From the NCBI GenBank assembly GCA_033032865.1, contig JAWHQI010000121.1, positions 6,138,001-6,202,000 of the forward strand: DNA of 64,000 nt. The letters are read 5' to 3'. Made by a program: the position numbers and the translations under genes. Numbering within the stretch: position 1 is the stretch's first letter; each line of letters starts with the position of its first letter. A model generated the notes under the pieces. That model searched no databases, was not told the DNA's origin, and saw only the letters and a program-made list of their open reading frames with translations. The DNA is from Dactylorhiza incarnata. Its lineage: Eukaryota; Streptophyta; Magnoliopsida; Asparagales; Orchidaceae. Positions 43,895 through 54,624 of this stretch are shown piece by piece.

Positions 43895-44998
43895 TGTTGG
43901 AACATGGTCTTCCGCATCTCCTAGGTTTGAGAATAACAAATCCTATGTATTTGATCTTGTGTGTTCAAGTGTGCAGGTTATCTAGGTCCACATGACTCAA
44001 GGAGGATACATGAAGACTGCCCCCGAATTTGAGGCAAAAATTCCATCATGGCCACTAACGTCGGCGCTAGTGATAGCGTCGGGCGCTAGCATTGAATAGC
44101 GCTATTCCGGCGGCGTTTATAGAAGGCGCTAACGCCGGGCGGTAGCGGATAGCGCCGGCGGTAGCGGAGCGCACAGAAGGAATAGAGCAAGGGGTTGCCG
44201 CGGATTGGAGATTCTGCCGCGCAAATTGTTTCTTAATCCAGGCTAGCGCCGGCGGTAGCGCTAGCACCAGCGGTAGCGCTTGGGATATAAAAGGACTCCC
44301 TCTCCTCGTGTTTTGGGACACCTATAGCATACACCTCAGAGAGAGAGAGATTGCATGAGTTCCAGAGGCCCATCTTGGCCGAATTTTGAAGCCCTAGCGA
44401 AGCTCTGCCGATTTCTGAAGGAGGATTCCATCACGCCGAACCCGAGCGAAGTCCGCTTCGACAAACGCTGATTCTCCAGCGGATCTTCGCCTCCTCATTC
44501 AGAAGTTCATCCAAAGGGAGTTGTTAATTTATTTCATTTCTTTTTATCTTGTAAACGATAGTGAAATCGCCTCGTGTTGGCGACTAGGTCTGGGTAGGAC
44601 TTAGGGGGAAATTCGCCTCGTGTTGGCGACTAGATCTAGGCTAGGTCTAGGGGGGCTCGTGGCCACATCCGGGGAGGGATTGGCTAGAGCGTCTTGAGGC
44701 CGAATCCGGGGAGGATAAGGCTAGGGCCACCGGTTCGTGGGGAAGCGAGTCGGGATAGAAAACCAAAAGGTTTCTTTTCTACTTAGCTTTGATTTCTAGC
44801 TTTCATAAGAGATCAAGTGTTGTAATCATGTTTCTCAAGTTAATAAAATCATGTCTCTATTCTTACTTTACTTGATTAGTCTTGATCTTCTTTATTATCA
44901 TATTCAAAGCTTTTTCTAAAATAATCAAAATAGTGATAAAATCTTTAAAACCCTTATTCACCCCCCCCCCCCCTCTAAGGGCGCCTACCGATCCAACA
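43895..44998 (+). repeat. S3 5-prime LTR (1104 bp)
   Basis: Starts TGTTGGAACATGG, ends CGATCCAACA. U3 is dense in GC-rich palindromic motifs (GCGCTAGC, CCGGCGGTAGCG; 44060-44280) directly upstream of the TATA box TATAAAAG at 44286-44293. Two hairpins of the form TCGCC-loop-GGCGA lie at 44568-44584 and 44613-44629. The U5 box has a poly-C tract (44961-44973). Confidence 0.93.
44286..44293 (+). promoter_or_regulatory. S3 LTR TATA box
   Basis: TATAAAAG follows the palindromic GC-rich array by a few bases; the same box occurs in the 3-prime LTR at 51462-51469. It is the likely start of sense transcription. Confidence 0.75.
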
Positions 44999-45000
44999 AG

Positions 45001-45012
45001 TGGTATCAGAGC
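45001..45012 (+). other. S3 primer binding site (initiator Met tRNA)
   Basis: TGGTATCAGAGC, two bases after the LTR end at 44998. The following leader up to the gag ATG (45047) closely matches the S5 leader at 63285-63331. Confidence 0.92.
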
Positions 45013-45046
45013 GGTTTTATTCCAATCGGCTTAACAACCGGGAATA

Positions 45047-46408
45047 ATGGTGTCTCATGATCTTGCTTCTACTAGTGGGGTAAATTTATATAAAGAAGAA
45101 AAATCTCCTAAACCACCTTTATTCGAAGGGAAAAATTATAAATGGTGGAAATTATTAATGGAAAAATTTATTAAAAGCTTAGATATAAATGCATGGGACA
45201 TAGCAATTGTTAGACCAGCGGACGAATCAAATAAACAAGAGCGTCACCTAAATGCGAAAGCTATGCATTATATTTTTTGTGCTTTATCTCAAGATATTTT
45301 CAAATTAATATATTGTTTTTCTAGTGCTTACAAAGTATGGAATTTTCTTGAAGAAATGTATGATTCTCCTCCTGCAGGTATTGAACAATCACAAGAACCG
45401 GAGAATATGCAAGCGTGCACTAGTCTTCAAGAAAGCTTCTCTCATAACGAATCAATGGAGCACACATCGAAGGAAAGAGAAGAAGAAATCTTACTTTTGG
45501 AAGAGGACTGCCAAGAAGAACACAAAGGAACATTATGTTCAAATCCTCCCTCATCCAAAAGCAATGTAAGGAAATCAAACTTCATCGCTTGCACTTCTAT
45601 CTCTTCATTACAATTGCTACAAAATACTAGGCGCAAAATAAAGAAATTAAAAAGGGCTAATAAACTCTTGCGCTTAGAAAATAAAAATTTAAAAGCAAAA
45701 TTTAATTCTAATGAAAACATAACACCTTGCAAAGATCTTAATAATTTAAATGAAAAATACAAGGAACTTGAAAAGGATCTTATTTTTATAAAAGAACAAA
45801 ATGAAAAATTATGTTTAGAAAATTCTTCCTTGAAAAATGATTGTGCTAAGTGTAAAGACTATAAAATTGAAATTAAAGAGAAGGACGAAACATTTGATGA
45901 ATACATGGATGAATACGAAAAACATATTGAATCAATTGCTACTACTCTTAAAAACAGCACAATCGCCTATAATAAAGCTAGACAAAATCTAATAACTAAG
46001 AATGATGAATTAAATGCTAAAATCATCTTGCTTAAGGAAATCATAAAGAAAAACAATCAAAACATTCATTCGCAATATCAAGATATATCCAAAAGCAAGA
46101 TAAATATAAATTCTCAAAACATTAATAAATTAAACAATGGATATAAAAGACATCAATATTTTAAAAATGAACTTCCAAAGAACAATCATTATTATTATGT
46201 ACAACATCAAACTTATCCAAACATAAAATTTCACAAATTTCCATTTAAAAATACTTTCTATAATCACTACAATCCTAAAAATTATCATAATGGAAATTTG
46301 ACTCATAATAATAAAGGTACACCACAGTTTGAATGGAGGCCCAAAACTAAGAAGGAAACATTAACTTCACTCAAAATGGACCATTCATTTTCATCTCCCC
46401 AAAAATAA
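45047..46408 (+). CDS. gag: S3 gag-like protein (453 codons), lacking a zinc knuckle
   Basis: The ATG follows AACCGGGAATA, the same context as in S5. The N-terminal 110 residues are a UBN2-type gag domain (PPLFEGKNYKWWKLLMEKFI, AMHYIFCALSQDIFKLIY, AYKVWNFLEEMYDSPP). It is cut short after that block, with no CCHC motif, and continues into an acidic linker, a long coiled coil (about residues 185-350) and an Asn/His-rich basic tail. The frame is open, ending in a TAA; a gag-end-like stretch YIWVPKGTVT follows in frame after the stop. It probably supplies or co-assembles capsid for the element. Confidence 0.85.
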   Translation: MVSHDLASTSGVNLYKEEKSPKPPLFEGKNYKWWKLLMEKFIKSLDINAWDIAIVRPADESNKQERHLNAKAMHYIFCALSQDIFKLIYCFSSAYKVWNFLEEMYDSPPAGIEQSQEPENMQACTSLQESFSHNESMEHTSKEREEEILLLEEDCQEEHKGTLCSNPPSSKSNVRKSNFIACTSISSLQLLQNTRRKIKKLKRANKLLRLENKNLKAKFNSNENITPCKDLNNLNEKYKELEKDLIFIKEQNEKLCLENSSLKNDCAKCKDYKIEIKEKDETFDEYMDEYEKHIESIATTLKNSTIAYNKARQNLITKNDELNAKIILLKEIIKKNNQNIHSQYQDISKSKININSQNINKLNNGYKRHQYFKNELPKNNHYYYVQHQTYPNIKFHKFPFKNTFYNHYNPKNYHNGNLTHNNKGTPQFEWRPKTKKETLTSLKMDHSFSSPQK

Positions 46409-46813
46409 ACACGCTATATTTGGGTACCCAAAGGAACCGTCACTCCTGGTCCTCTTTGGATACCCAAATCCCTCATTCAATAGGTGTCACCAAATGCATG
46501 AAGTAGAATATTTTCAAAAGGGAAATATGCAGTTTTTTTTTCTACTTCATGATGTGCTTTAATGTCTTTTAATTCTTTGTGTTTTCTTATTTCTTTTGAA
46601 TTTTTATGCTATGGTCAACTTATAGGAGACATGATCAAAAATTTAATGAACCCATAAAATTAATCAAAATTTAAAATCTTATTTAGATGACCTACTATAT
46701 ATTCATCATATGTATATTATCAACAATTAAATTCAAAACTTTTCTATGTGGTAGTAAAAACCATAAGATTTCAAAAGTATACCACATAAAATTTTTACCT
46801 AAATATCACCACT
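46409..46813. other. Spacer between the converging S3 ORFs
   Basis: AT-rich, no coding capacity beyond a short read-through of gag to a TAG. A 9-bp perfect inverted repeat TATGTGGTA/TACCACATA lies at 46745-46753 and 46780-46788, near the 3-prime end of the antisense ORF, and could mark transcript ends. Confidence 0.5.
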
Positions 46814-48049
46814 TCATAACATCAAAATTTTAAACATTCTAGTTAAAAATCCAAATGATAAACAAAAATCAAATTCATAAGAACAATAAACATCCACGAC
46901 ATAGGTTAAAATTCCTAGTTTATTACATAAACTGAAATAGAGTTCCTCACACAACTCCTCCTCCTCATCTATGTCCTCCACACTAGGACTTGGTGAGTGT
47001 CTCATGCGCCTCAGGATCGAGTGTCGGGGCGGATCCGTAACTGGACTCTCCCACTCCCTCTGCTCTGGAGTAGATGGCTTCAAATTTAAAGCCTTCATCA
47101 TGAACTTCATCATTTTCTTCACCCCAGAAACATTCTTCTTAATCCCTGACACATCCGTCCGTATCACTGAAACATCCTCCTCCACCCGTGTCATCCGATC
47201 ACTCATCTCCTCTCGAAAGGACCCATATGGAGCATCTCGAGCCCCTCGAGAAGACGATCCTCGCCGGAGTGGTGGTTGAGCTGATGTCGATGGCTCATCC
47301 GAGACAAAGGATGCTCGCAAATGCGAAGTACTGTAGATAGGAGGAAAACTATCAAACAAAAAGAAGCTCATGTCGATAGTGGGATACAAAACCTGAATCA
47401 CTCGCTGAATGATGCCACCCAGAGGCAGGTTGTTGTATCTCTGACGGGATGGCTGACACAACCTGTAGGTATATCGGATCAGGGAGAGTAACAAATCTGC
47501 CACATCAAACCTCTCCCTCTCTAAAATACAATAAGTAACAAAACTAAGCTGAGCAGTAATCTTTGATGTATCACCCAGTTTCAGTAGGATCGTATGACGC
47601 AACACATCCTGAACGGTCAAGGCGTCCACTATGAGAGTCAAAACTGTTGAAATCAATGTCCTGCATCCCTTGTTATGCAGCACCTGGTTCACAAAAGTCC
47701 AATCTCTATCTACCCTGAACTTCTCGACAATCTCCAGCCGGTGTGAATGCTGAGACAATCCAAACACCATCCTTAACTGCTCATGGGTGATAGTCACTGT
47801 CTGCTCCTGCACTCGTGAATGTACCCCTCCATCTAGTTGCGTCTTTGATGGGTCCTCCAAGTTGATGTAAAACTCCTGTACCAACTCCGACGAAAATCTG
47901 TCAGGAAGGAATAAGCACAGCACCTCTGCAGCGGCAAAAAGCTCCATGATGTGTCCATGCCGTGGCAAGTCAAACTCCACAACGCACGACACTCCCACCA
48001 CTGCCGCCTTCACTGCCAACTCTGTGTTTCTCCTTCCTTTGGATGCCAT
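46814..48049 (-). CDS. Antisense ORF of S3 (411 codons), resembling putative plant transposon proteins
   Basis: The ATG at 48049 (MASKGRRNTELAVKAAVV) is the first standard start; the frame is open to 46814. Residues 30-220 have the layout of the family often annotated as putative plant transposon protein: SSELVQEFYINLEDP, then VTITHEQLRMVFGLSQ, then a helical block LRHTILLKLGDTSKIT, SFVTYCILERERFDVADLL and a Leu/Ile-rich end. A Ser/Arg-rich linker, a short coiled coil (MSDRMTRVEEDVSVIRTDVS) and an acidic stretch follow. It is neither an RT nor an integrase. It lies opposite to the element transcription unit. Function unknown; family call is by pattern only. Confidence 0.62.
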   Translation of the reverse strand: MASKGRRNTELAVKAAVVGVSCVVEFDLPRHGHIMELFAAAEVLCLFLPDRFSSELVQEFYINLEDPSKTQLDGGVHSRVQEQTVTITHEQLRMVFGLSQHSHRLEIVEKFRVDRDWTFVNQVLHNKGCRTLISTVLTLIVDALTVQDVLRHTILLKLGDTSKITAQLSFVTYCILERERFDVADLLLSLIRYTYRLCQPSRQRYNNLPLGGIIQRVIQVLYPTIDMSFFLFDSFPPIYSTSHLRASFVSDEPSTSAQPPLRRGSSSRGARDAPYGSFREEMSDRMTRVEEDVSVIRTDVSGIKKNVSGVKKMMKFMMKALNLKPSTPEQREWESPVTDPPRHSILRRMRHSPSPSVEDIDEEEELCEELYFSLCNKLGILTYVVDVYCSYEFDFCLSFGFLTRMFKILML

Positions 48050-50820
48050 CTGCCACAACACAAAAACTAATTACAACAAAAAAAATTGATGAAATTTTCT
48101 ATAAAAACTACATTTTTTGTAGATCTATGAACTTAATACAAAAACTATATAAAAACAAGTTAAGAAATCAAAATTTCCATCTAAGTAAAAAATATTTTCT
48201 CCAAAAAAAAGGGGGAAAATACAAATTGGATCTAAGAATTTATCATCAACAATCAAAATAATCAAAATCAAAAACAATTCCTATATCTAAATCAAAAACG
48301 AATTAGATCTCAAAATCAAAATCAAGCATAATATTCAATAAAATTGCTAGATCTAAGAAATCAAACCATCAAAAATCAAGTTAGATCTAAGAAATAATAT
48401 CCACAAAATCAAGATCTACAATATCCAATTGATATTTTCATATGCTCAAAATAACTTAGATCCAAGAAATGCCTTCATGAAAATTTTTTTTAAAAAAAAA
48501 ATCTCCCTAAAAATTAAAATCCATCCATATCTTAACATTAAAACTGAGAGATTCAGATATTCAAACCAAAAATTTCATCAAAACCTCAAATCTTGAAGAC
48601 AAATCTACACGGTGTATATCAAGGTTCAAAATCACCCTAAAAACTTCAAATTCCTTCATCTCTAACATCACAATCAAGCTTTAAAGCAAAAATCTTAAGA
48701 AAAGATGAAGAAATACCTTAGATCTGGGCTTTAGAACGGCACTTCCCCGTAGTTTTTCGAAAGCAAATGGCAGAACAAGGCAGATCTGAAAAGATTAGGG
48801 GAAGTTAATGAAAGCCACGATAGCGCTAGCGCTAGCACCGGCGGTATCGGGCCCATTTGATTTTTTAAGAAATTAAAATTCTATTAAATACCTAAAATTA
48901 TTATCTACTATATGTACTACTTGGTGATGCAAGATTTTGTATATTCTGACTTGTATTAGGTGTCCTAGATCTTTTAAATTAAAACAAATTCAAAATTGCA
49001 ATTTTCTTCATTTTCAATCATCAAAAACATTTTCAAATATTCTGCAAATTCAGCATGAAACTACTAATGGGACACCTAATCAAGATCAAACATCAAAATT
49101 TTCAAAACCCTAAAAAATCACTTACTGTTTCCCGCGCTAGCGCTAGCTCCGGCGCTAGCGTCGAGTTTTGAATTTCTATGATTTTAAATTTTCTAAAAAA
49201 TCTTAAAAATATGCTAATCTATATGTACTATTTAGTTTTGCACATCTGTTTTTCTTTTATTTTTGAAAAATTAAATACAAAAATAGAAAATCTAACATAC
49301 CAAAAATATGTTTTGTTTAAAGTTTATTTCTTTTCAAAAATCAAAACAAAAATATAAAACTATTAAACTAAACAAAAAATAACTGTATGAACTGTTTGTG
49401 AAAATCAAGCATGACTTAAGCTATTATTTCGAATTTCTATAATGTTGCAATTTATTTTTCAAAATTACTTTGAACATTGTCTTTACCATGCTTTGATTTA
49501 TCTATTACTATATGCATCAATTATATTGTAAAGGTTGTGCAGAATCAAGCTTAGCATGCCTCTAAGTATGAGTAAATGGTTTATGTTAGATAATGATATG
49601 AATTCACTCACTTTTTGGCATTGTCTACATATGGTTTAACTCAAAAATACTTGTGTATGTTTTGTAATAGTACAATGAATTAAAATTGCACAAGTATCTT
49701 ACCTACACTCCCTTCTTTTGCACTATGAAAAAGTTAAGAAAAGTGGTTATATTTCTCATAAATTTTATTGGTTTGCAAAACAAGTGTATTCGGAGAACTT
49801 TGAACAAACACAAATTATAAAATAACTAACAAAGATAACTCCACCAAGCACTACTTGAACCTCCTGATAAGTCTTAATGAGCATTGTGAGGTTGAGCACC
49901 TTGGAAAGAATAGTAAAGTGACTTGTGCAAACCATCTCTTTTTCAAATAAAGAAAAAAACCACTTACTCTTAAATGTACACCGGATCACTAGTCTCAAAA
50001 CATTCAAAATAAAATTTGTGATCCCCCAAGCACTACTTTGCACCCTGATAAGTCTTAATGAGCATTGTGTGTGCATAGCACCTTGGTAGTTGTACATTTT
50101 TTGTGTGCATTAAAGTGTGTGGAAGTAAAAAATATTTGTGTTTTATTGTGCTTTTTACTTTACATAGTACTTGTATTTTTTATTAAAACACTTGTATACT
50201 CTACTCAAAAATATACTTTTGTGCACATCATTATTTTCCATAACACTTCTTCTCATAAGTATTGGACCCTAATGCTAATTCTATACAATTTTTTAGTTAT
50301 AAAATGCACTAGCTAACCTAAAATGTTTTCTATAATGTTTGGTATGTTTTGAAATTATGAATTGGAATAACATTGTAGTACTTTCTTTTTGAATAACATT
50401 ATTTCATGCTTGGCTACTCTTATTATTAATTGAAAATGATTTACAACAACATCTTTTTTGCAATATAACTCATATCTCTTTTTATGGATCATCTTGCCTA
50501 TAATATGATGTTTTTGTATTTCTACAAGTCTTCCGCATCACTCTCATATTATGGCTTTACCTTGCATGCTTACTTAAAAAGTCTTTTTTTTACCAATCCT
50601 TTATTTTTTCATCAAATATTTTACTTGCATGGTAAACCGTATATTAGTTACTATTACCAGAATTATTTATGCTCAAACTCTGATATTTCTATAAAAGGGA
50701 TAACTTAAACTTGAAATTAAGCTACAAACTCCCTATCATTCCCCTTTTAAACTCCAAAGCTCGATCATGCTGCTATCTTATTATCATTTATGTGGTGCCT
50801 CCTAACCCACTTTTGCTAAT
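48050..50820. other. S3 internal AT-rich region with two GC-rich motif islands
   Basis: About 2.8 kb with no credible gene. Two short islands, 48820-48850 and 49133-49165, carry the same GCGCTAGCGCTAGC and CCGGCGGTA motifs as the LTR U3, inside otherwise AT-rich DNA. A pair of 60-bp direct repeats (CCAAGCACTACTT...CACCTTGG) lies at 49843-49904 and 50022-50086. Confidence 0.65.
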
Positions 50821-50823
50821 AAC

Positions 50824-51070
50824 AAAAGGGGAGAACTAACATGATAAATAAACTCCGCTATCAAACTAAAATTCACATGAATAATTAAATTGATAGTTTA
50901 CATATTAGGGGAGCATTCACATAGGGGGAGCACGTATTTAGGGGGAGCAACTCTAAAAATGCTAATCATCTATATTTATCCTAAGTCATCACTCTCACAC
51001 ACACACAATGCTTATCTATTAATGCTCTGATTTATCATTAATGGATTTATTATTATCAAAAGGGGGAGTT
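50824..51070 (+). other. S3 polypurine tract cluster
   Basis: AGGGGAG or AGGGGGAG tracts at 50827, 50907, 50923, 50940 and finally AAAAGGGGGAGTT (51058-51070) directly before the 3-prime LTR. Repeated tracts of this type are characteristic of Sireviruses. Confidence 0.85.
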
Positions 51071-52178
51071 TGTTGGAACATGGTCTTCCGCATCTCCTAG
51101 GTTTGAGAATAACAAATCCTATGTATTTCATCTTGTGTGTTCAAGTGTGCATGTTATCTAGGTCCACATGACTCAAGGAGGATACATGAAGACTGCCCCC
51201 GAATTTGAGGCAAAAATTCCATCATGGCCACTAGCGCCGGCGCTAGTGATAGCGTCGGGCGCTAGCGTTGAATAACGCTATTCCGACGGCGTTTATAGAA
51301 GGCGCTAACGCCGGGAGGTAGCGGATAGCGCCGGCGGTAGCGGAGCGCACAGAAGGAATAGAGAAAGGGGTTGCCGCGGATTGGAGATTCTGCCGCGCAA
51401 ATTGTTTCTTAATCCGGACTAGCGCCGGCGGTAGCGCTAGCGCCGGCGGTAGCGCTTGGGCTATAAAAGGACTCCCACTCCTCGTGTTTTGGGACACCTA
51501 TAGCATACACCTCAGAGAGAGAGATATTGCACGAGTTCCAGAGGCCCATCTTGGCCGAATTTTGAAGCCCTAGCGAAGCTCTGCCGATTTCTGAAGGTGG
51601 ATTCCATCACGCCGAACCCGAGCGAAGTCCGCTTCGACAAACGCTGATTCTCCAGCGGATCTTCGCCTCCTCATTCAGAAGTTCATCCTAAGGGAGTTGT
51701 CAATTTATTTCATTTCTTTTTATCTTATAAACGATAGTGAAATCGCCTCGTGTTGGCGACTAGGTCTGGGTAGGACTTAGGGGGAAATTCGCCTCGTGTT
51801 GGCGACTAGATCTAGGCTAGGTCTAGGGGGGCTCGAGGCCACATCCGGGGAGGGATTGGCTAGAGCGGCTTGAGGCCGAATCCGGGGAGGATAAGTCTAG
51901 GGCCACCGGTTCGTGGGGAAGCGAGTCGGCATAGAAAACCAAAAGGTTTCTTTTCTACTTAGCTTTGATTTCTAGCTTTCATAAGAGATCAAGTGTTGTA
52001 ATCATGTTTCTCAAGTTAATAAAATCATGTCTCTATTCTTACTTTACTTGATTAGTCTTGATCTTCTTTATTATCATATTCAAAGCTTTTTCTAAAATAA
52101 TCAAAATAGTGATAAAATCTTTAAAACCCTTATTCACCCCCCCCCCCCCCCCCTCTAAGGGCGCCTACCGATCCAACA
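51071..52178 (+). repeat. S3 3-prime LTR (1108 bp)
   Basis: Near-identical to 43895-44998. It differs by a few substitutions and a longer poly-C tract (about 52137-52153). TATA box at 51462-51469. Ends CGATCCAACA, then the CCCTC target copy. Confidence 0.93.
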
Positions 52179-52183
52179 CCCTC

Positions 52184-52402
52184 CATATAGGCCACCCTTG
52201 AGATAGTGACTAACCCATTTGAGATGCTGTCGTAGCCTCTTGTCACACCCTTTTCTGAACCTCCAAAGATTACCGTTGGTCCATTATCCACAGGGGTGAA
52301 TTCTCGTAAATACTTTTTGACTCCAGTCATGTGTCTGGAGCAGCCACTGTCCAAATACCAAATCGGAGATTGGTTGGTATTTGGACCTACCTGCAAAACA
52401 AG
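52184..52402 (-). pseudogene. pol: S2 pol: protease, interrupted by S3
   Basis: On the minus strand [17 protein letters not shown], the Copia protease active site, continues FTPVDNGPTVIFGGS to VAYMEGV, where S3 begins. The remainder resumes at 43889. A TAA at 52403-52405 separates it from gag in the same frame, as in S1. Confidence 0.88.
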
Positions 52403-53850
52403 TTACTTTCCCTTAGGTACCCAATAAGGATTGGGTCCTTGGTTTTTGTTAAGGTGATAGATCGGGATCGCAAACCTTAGAGGGCTCTGCACCTTCCTTG
52501 CATTGAGTCATGTTGGGTTGAACCAACAGTCCAATGCAAAGTGGCCTACCTTCCTACAGCACCAGCATTCATACCTGTTATATCGTCTCTTCTGCTTCAT
52601 CATTGCATCACAGCATTGACGACCAGGGGGGACGACCTTTGATCTAACAGGTCTATGGTGAACCTCATGTATGTGAGCCGGAAGAGGAATTGGCTTTACC
52701 ACCTTTTGATTCACATTCTTGGGAGCAGGCTTTGTGCGAACAGCCTCTCCCATTCTTTTAACTGCTTTTGATGCAGGTCCGTGGGCTGAGGAACTTGACT
52801 TCCGATCCTTTTTACAGGACATCCCAGCTTCAGAGTCCTTGCCCACAACTGTTTCCTGCTTGAAACCAACACCAGCTCTGAACTGTCTAGAGAAGGTGTC
52901 GATTATCGGCAGAATAGTCTTGGGCATAGTGAAGCTGGAAGCAAGTTTCTTCTCAGCCAACAGCATTTCTTCAAGATCCTTAATGATCTTGTTTCTCTGT
53001 CCTAATTCAACACTTTTAAGCTTTAATGCTTCCTTGAGGTGGTCCACTTCTTTGCTCATGGCAGACAGCCTTTCAGCTGTCTCCTGGAGCTTAGATTGGA
53101 CAGGCTTCAATGTTTCCAGTTCCTTGGCCTGGACCTTAAGAAGTTTCTTACTGCCTAAGAAGGCCTCCCATAATGCTTGATATTGCTTTATTAGTTCAGA
53201 TTCAACATCATATTTGTATTTTGAGGCTGTGTTGTTGGCGGCAGACATGCCCTCATCATCATGCAAGGAATCTGCTACTGATTCAGAATCAGAAGCAGAA
53301 AGAGAAGTTCTGTGATTTACCTTCCCAGGAGAGTTATCAACCTGGTTGCCTTCAATGATGGCCATCAGACCAATGAACGCATCTTCCTCAGTTGCAGAAG
53401 AGTTTAAGTCAGAATCACTTAATGTTCTGCTCTTCTTTGCCACGAACCACTTCTCAGTGTTCCTTTTGCTCCTCGAGCTCTTTCTATCTTCATGGTGTCT
53501 CGACTCCTTTTTCTTGGAGGGACAGTCGGCAGCCATATGACCTGTCTTGCTGCAGGAGTAGCACACAGTGTTAATTAAATCATATGTACTAGAGTTAGAT
53601 TTATACCTGTCCTCCCTGGGAGTTCTTGATTTGTCACGATTGTCAGATCTTCTTGAGCTGGAGGAGAAGCTTCTGCGACTGTCTCTTCTCCTCCTTTGGA
53701 TCAGTTTCTTGAATTATTTTGAGAGGAGAGCTACCTCTTTGTCAGTGTCATCAGAGTTTGACGAACTGGCCTCGGATTCTTCACTGCTCTCAGATCTATT
53801 CTGAGAAGCAGAGGCCTTTCCCCTGTATCTTCTGTTTCTCTCAGCCTTTA
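52403..53850 (-). pseudogene. gag: S2 gag, C-terminal part with two zinc knuckles
   Basis: A first knuckle CYSCSKTGHMAADC (near 53525-53566) is followed by a Ser/Asp-rich segment, a long coiled coil (LLKVQAKELETLKPVQSKLQ onward) and a second knuckle CWCCRKVGHFALDC (near 52515-52560). A TGA at 52508 precedes the terminal YWVPKGK. Two knuckles flanking a coiled coil agree with Sirevirus gag. Upstream, a TAA near 53715 and a frameshift near 53890 separate it from the N-terminal part. Confidence 0.83.
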
Positions 53851-54555
53851 GGGCCACAGATCTTTCTTTTGAGCCCACCTTTGAGCTTTCTTCTTCTTCA
53901 GCTTTAGTTGGAGTTCATGTGATAGCAGCTTTCCGTAAAGATTCTTGGGCTCCATGTTCCCCAGTTGACCCATCTCTCTGATGGCACATATCTTGATATC
54001 CCATTCCTTTGTGAGGGATCTGAGAAACGTGTCATTTAAGTCGGAGTTCGTGAACTCTCTTTCGTAGTTTCTCAGCCCGTTCACAATCTTGAAAAATCCC
54101 TCATAGCAGTTGGAGATTGTTTCATGCTTGCCCTGCTTGAAGGCTTCATATTCTTGGTTGAGAAGAGACTTCCTGTCTTCTCTTACTTCTTCAGTACCCT
54201 CCATATATACGATCAAGGAGTCCCATATTTCCTTGGCTGTCTTGTAATGAATGAGATTTTGGAGAGTTGAGTCATCTATGGCACTGACAATGACGTTTTG
54301 TGCCCTCTTGTCCAGACCTACCAAGTTCAACTCATCCTTGCTCATATCTTCATATTTCTTCGCCACCATTTTAGTTGGGTCAATGGTGGAAACAGTTGTA
54401 GGAGTGAAGGGTCCCCTTTGGACTGTCAAATAGATCCTTGGATCGGCTGCCTCCATAAAGAGTCTCACTATTTCCTTCCAAATAGGAAAGTTCTCCTTCG
54501 AGCAGATCGGAAGCTTCATGCTTCTCATTTCTCGATTCTGATCTCCACCGGCCAT
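53848..54555 (-). pseudogene. gag: S2 gag, N-terminal part
   Basis: The first ATG is at 54555 (MAGGDQNREMRSM); codons upstream to 54612 lie in the leader. UBN2-type domain: FPIWKEIVRLFMEAADPRIY, NVIVSAIDDSTLQNLIHYKT, EIWDSLIVYMEG, REDRKSLLNQEYEAFKQGKH. It leaves the native frame in an AAG-rich run near 53890, so the last 20 or so residues are not native. Confidence 0.85.
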
Positions 54556-54611
54556 TGAGAGTCGGTCCACGATCTTGATCAGACGGTTAAGTCTTCTTTT
54601 GATCAACCTCA

Positions 54612-54623
54612 CTCTGATACCAC
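54612..54623 (-). other. S2 primer binding site (initiator Met tRNA)
   Basis: Reads GTGGTATCAGAG on the minus strand, one base from the LTR edge at 54625. Confidence 0.9.
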
Positions 54624-54624
54624 T

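Larger units (their letters stand above)
43895..52178 (+). mobile_element. Non-autonomous Sirevirus S3 with sense gag and an antisense ORF (8284 bp)
   Basis: A complete plus-strand insertion in the S2 protease, flanked by CCCTC (43890-43894 and 52179-52183). LTRs are 43895-44998 and 51071-52178, nearly identical. Internal sequence has an initiator-Met primer site (45001-45012), gag (45047-46408), a minus-strand ORF (46814-48049), a long AT-rich segment and a cluster of polypurine tracts before the 3-prime LTR. No protease, integrase, RT or RNase H is found in any frame, so it must rely on enzymes of a partner such as S5, whose LTR ends and leader match. Confidence 0.93.

Noticed and set aside
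45001..45012. tRNA-like TGGTATCAGAGC motifs as tRNA gene remnants
   Set aside because: They occur only at LTR edges as primer binding sites; no cloverleaf surrounds them.
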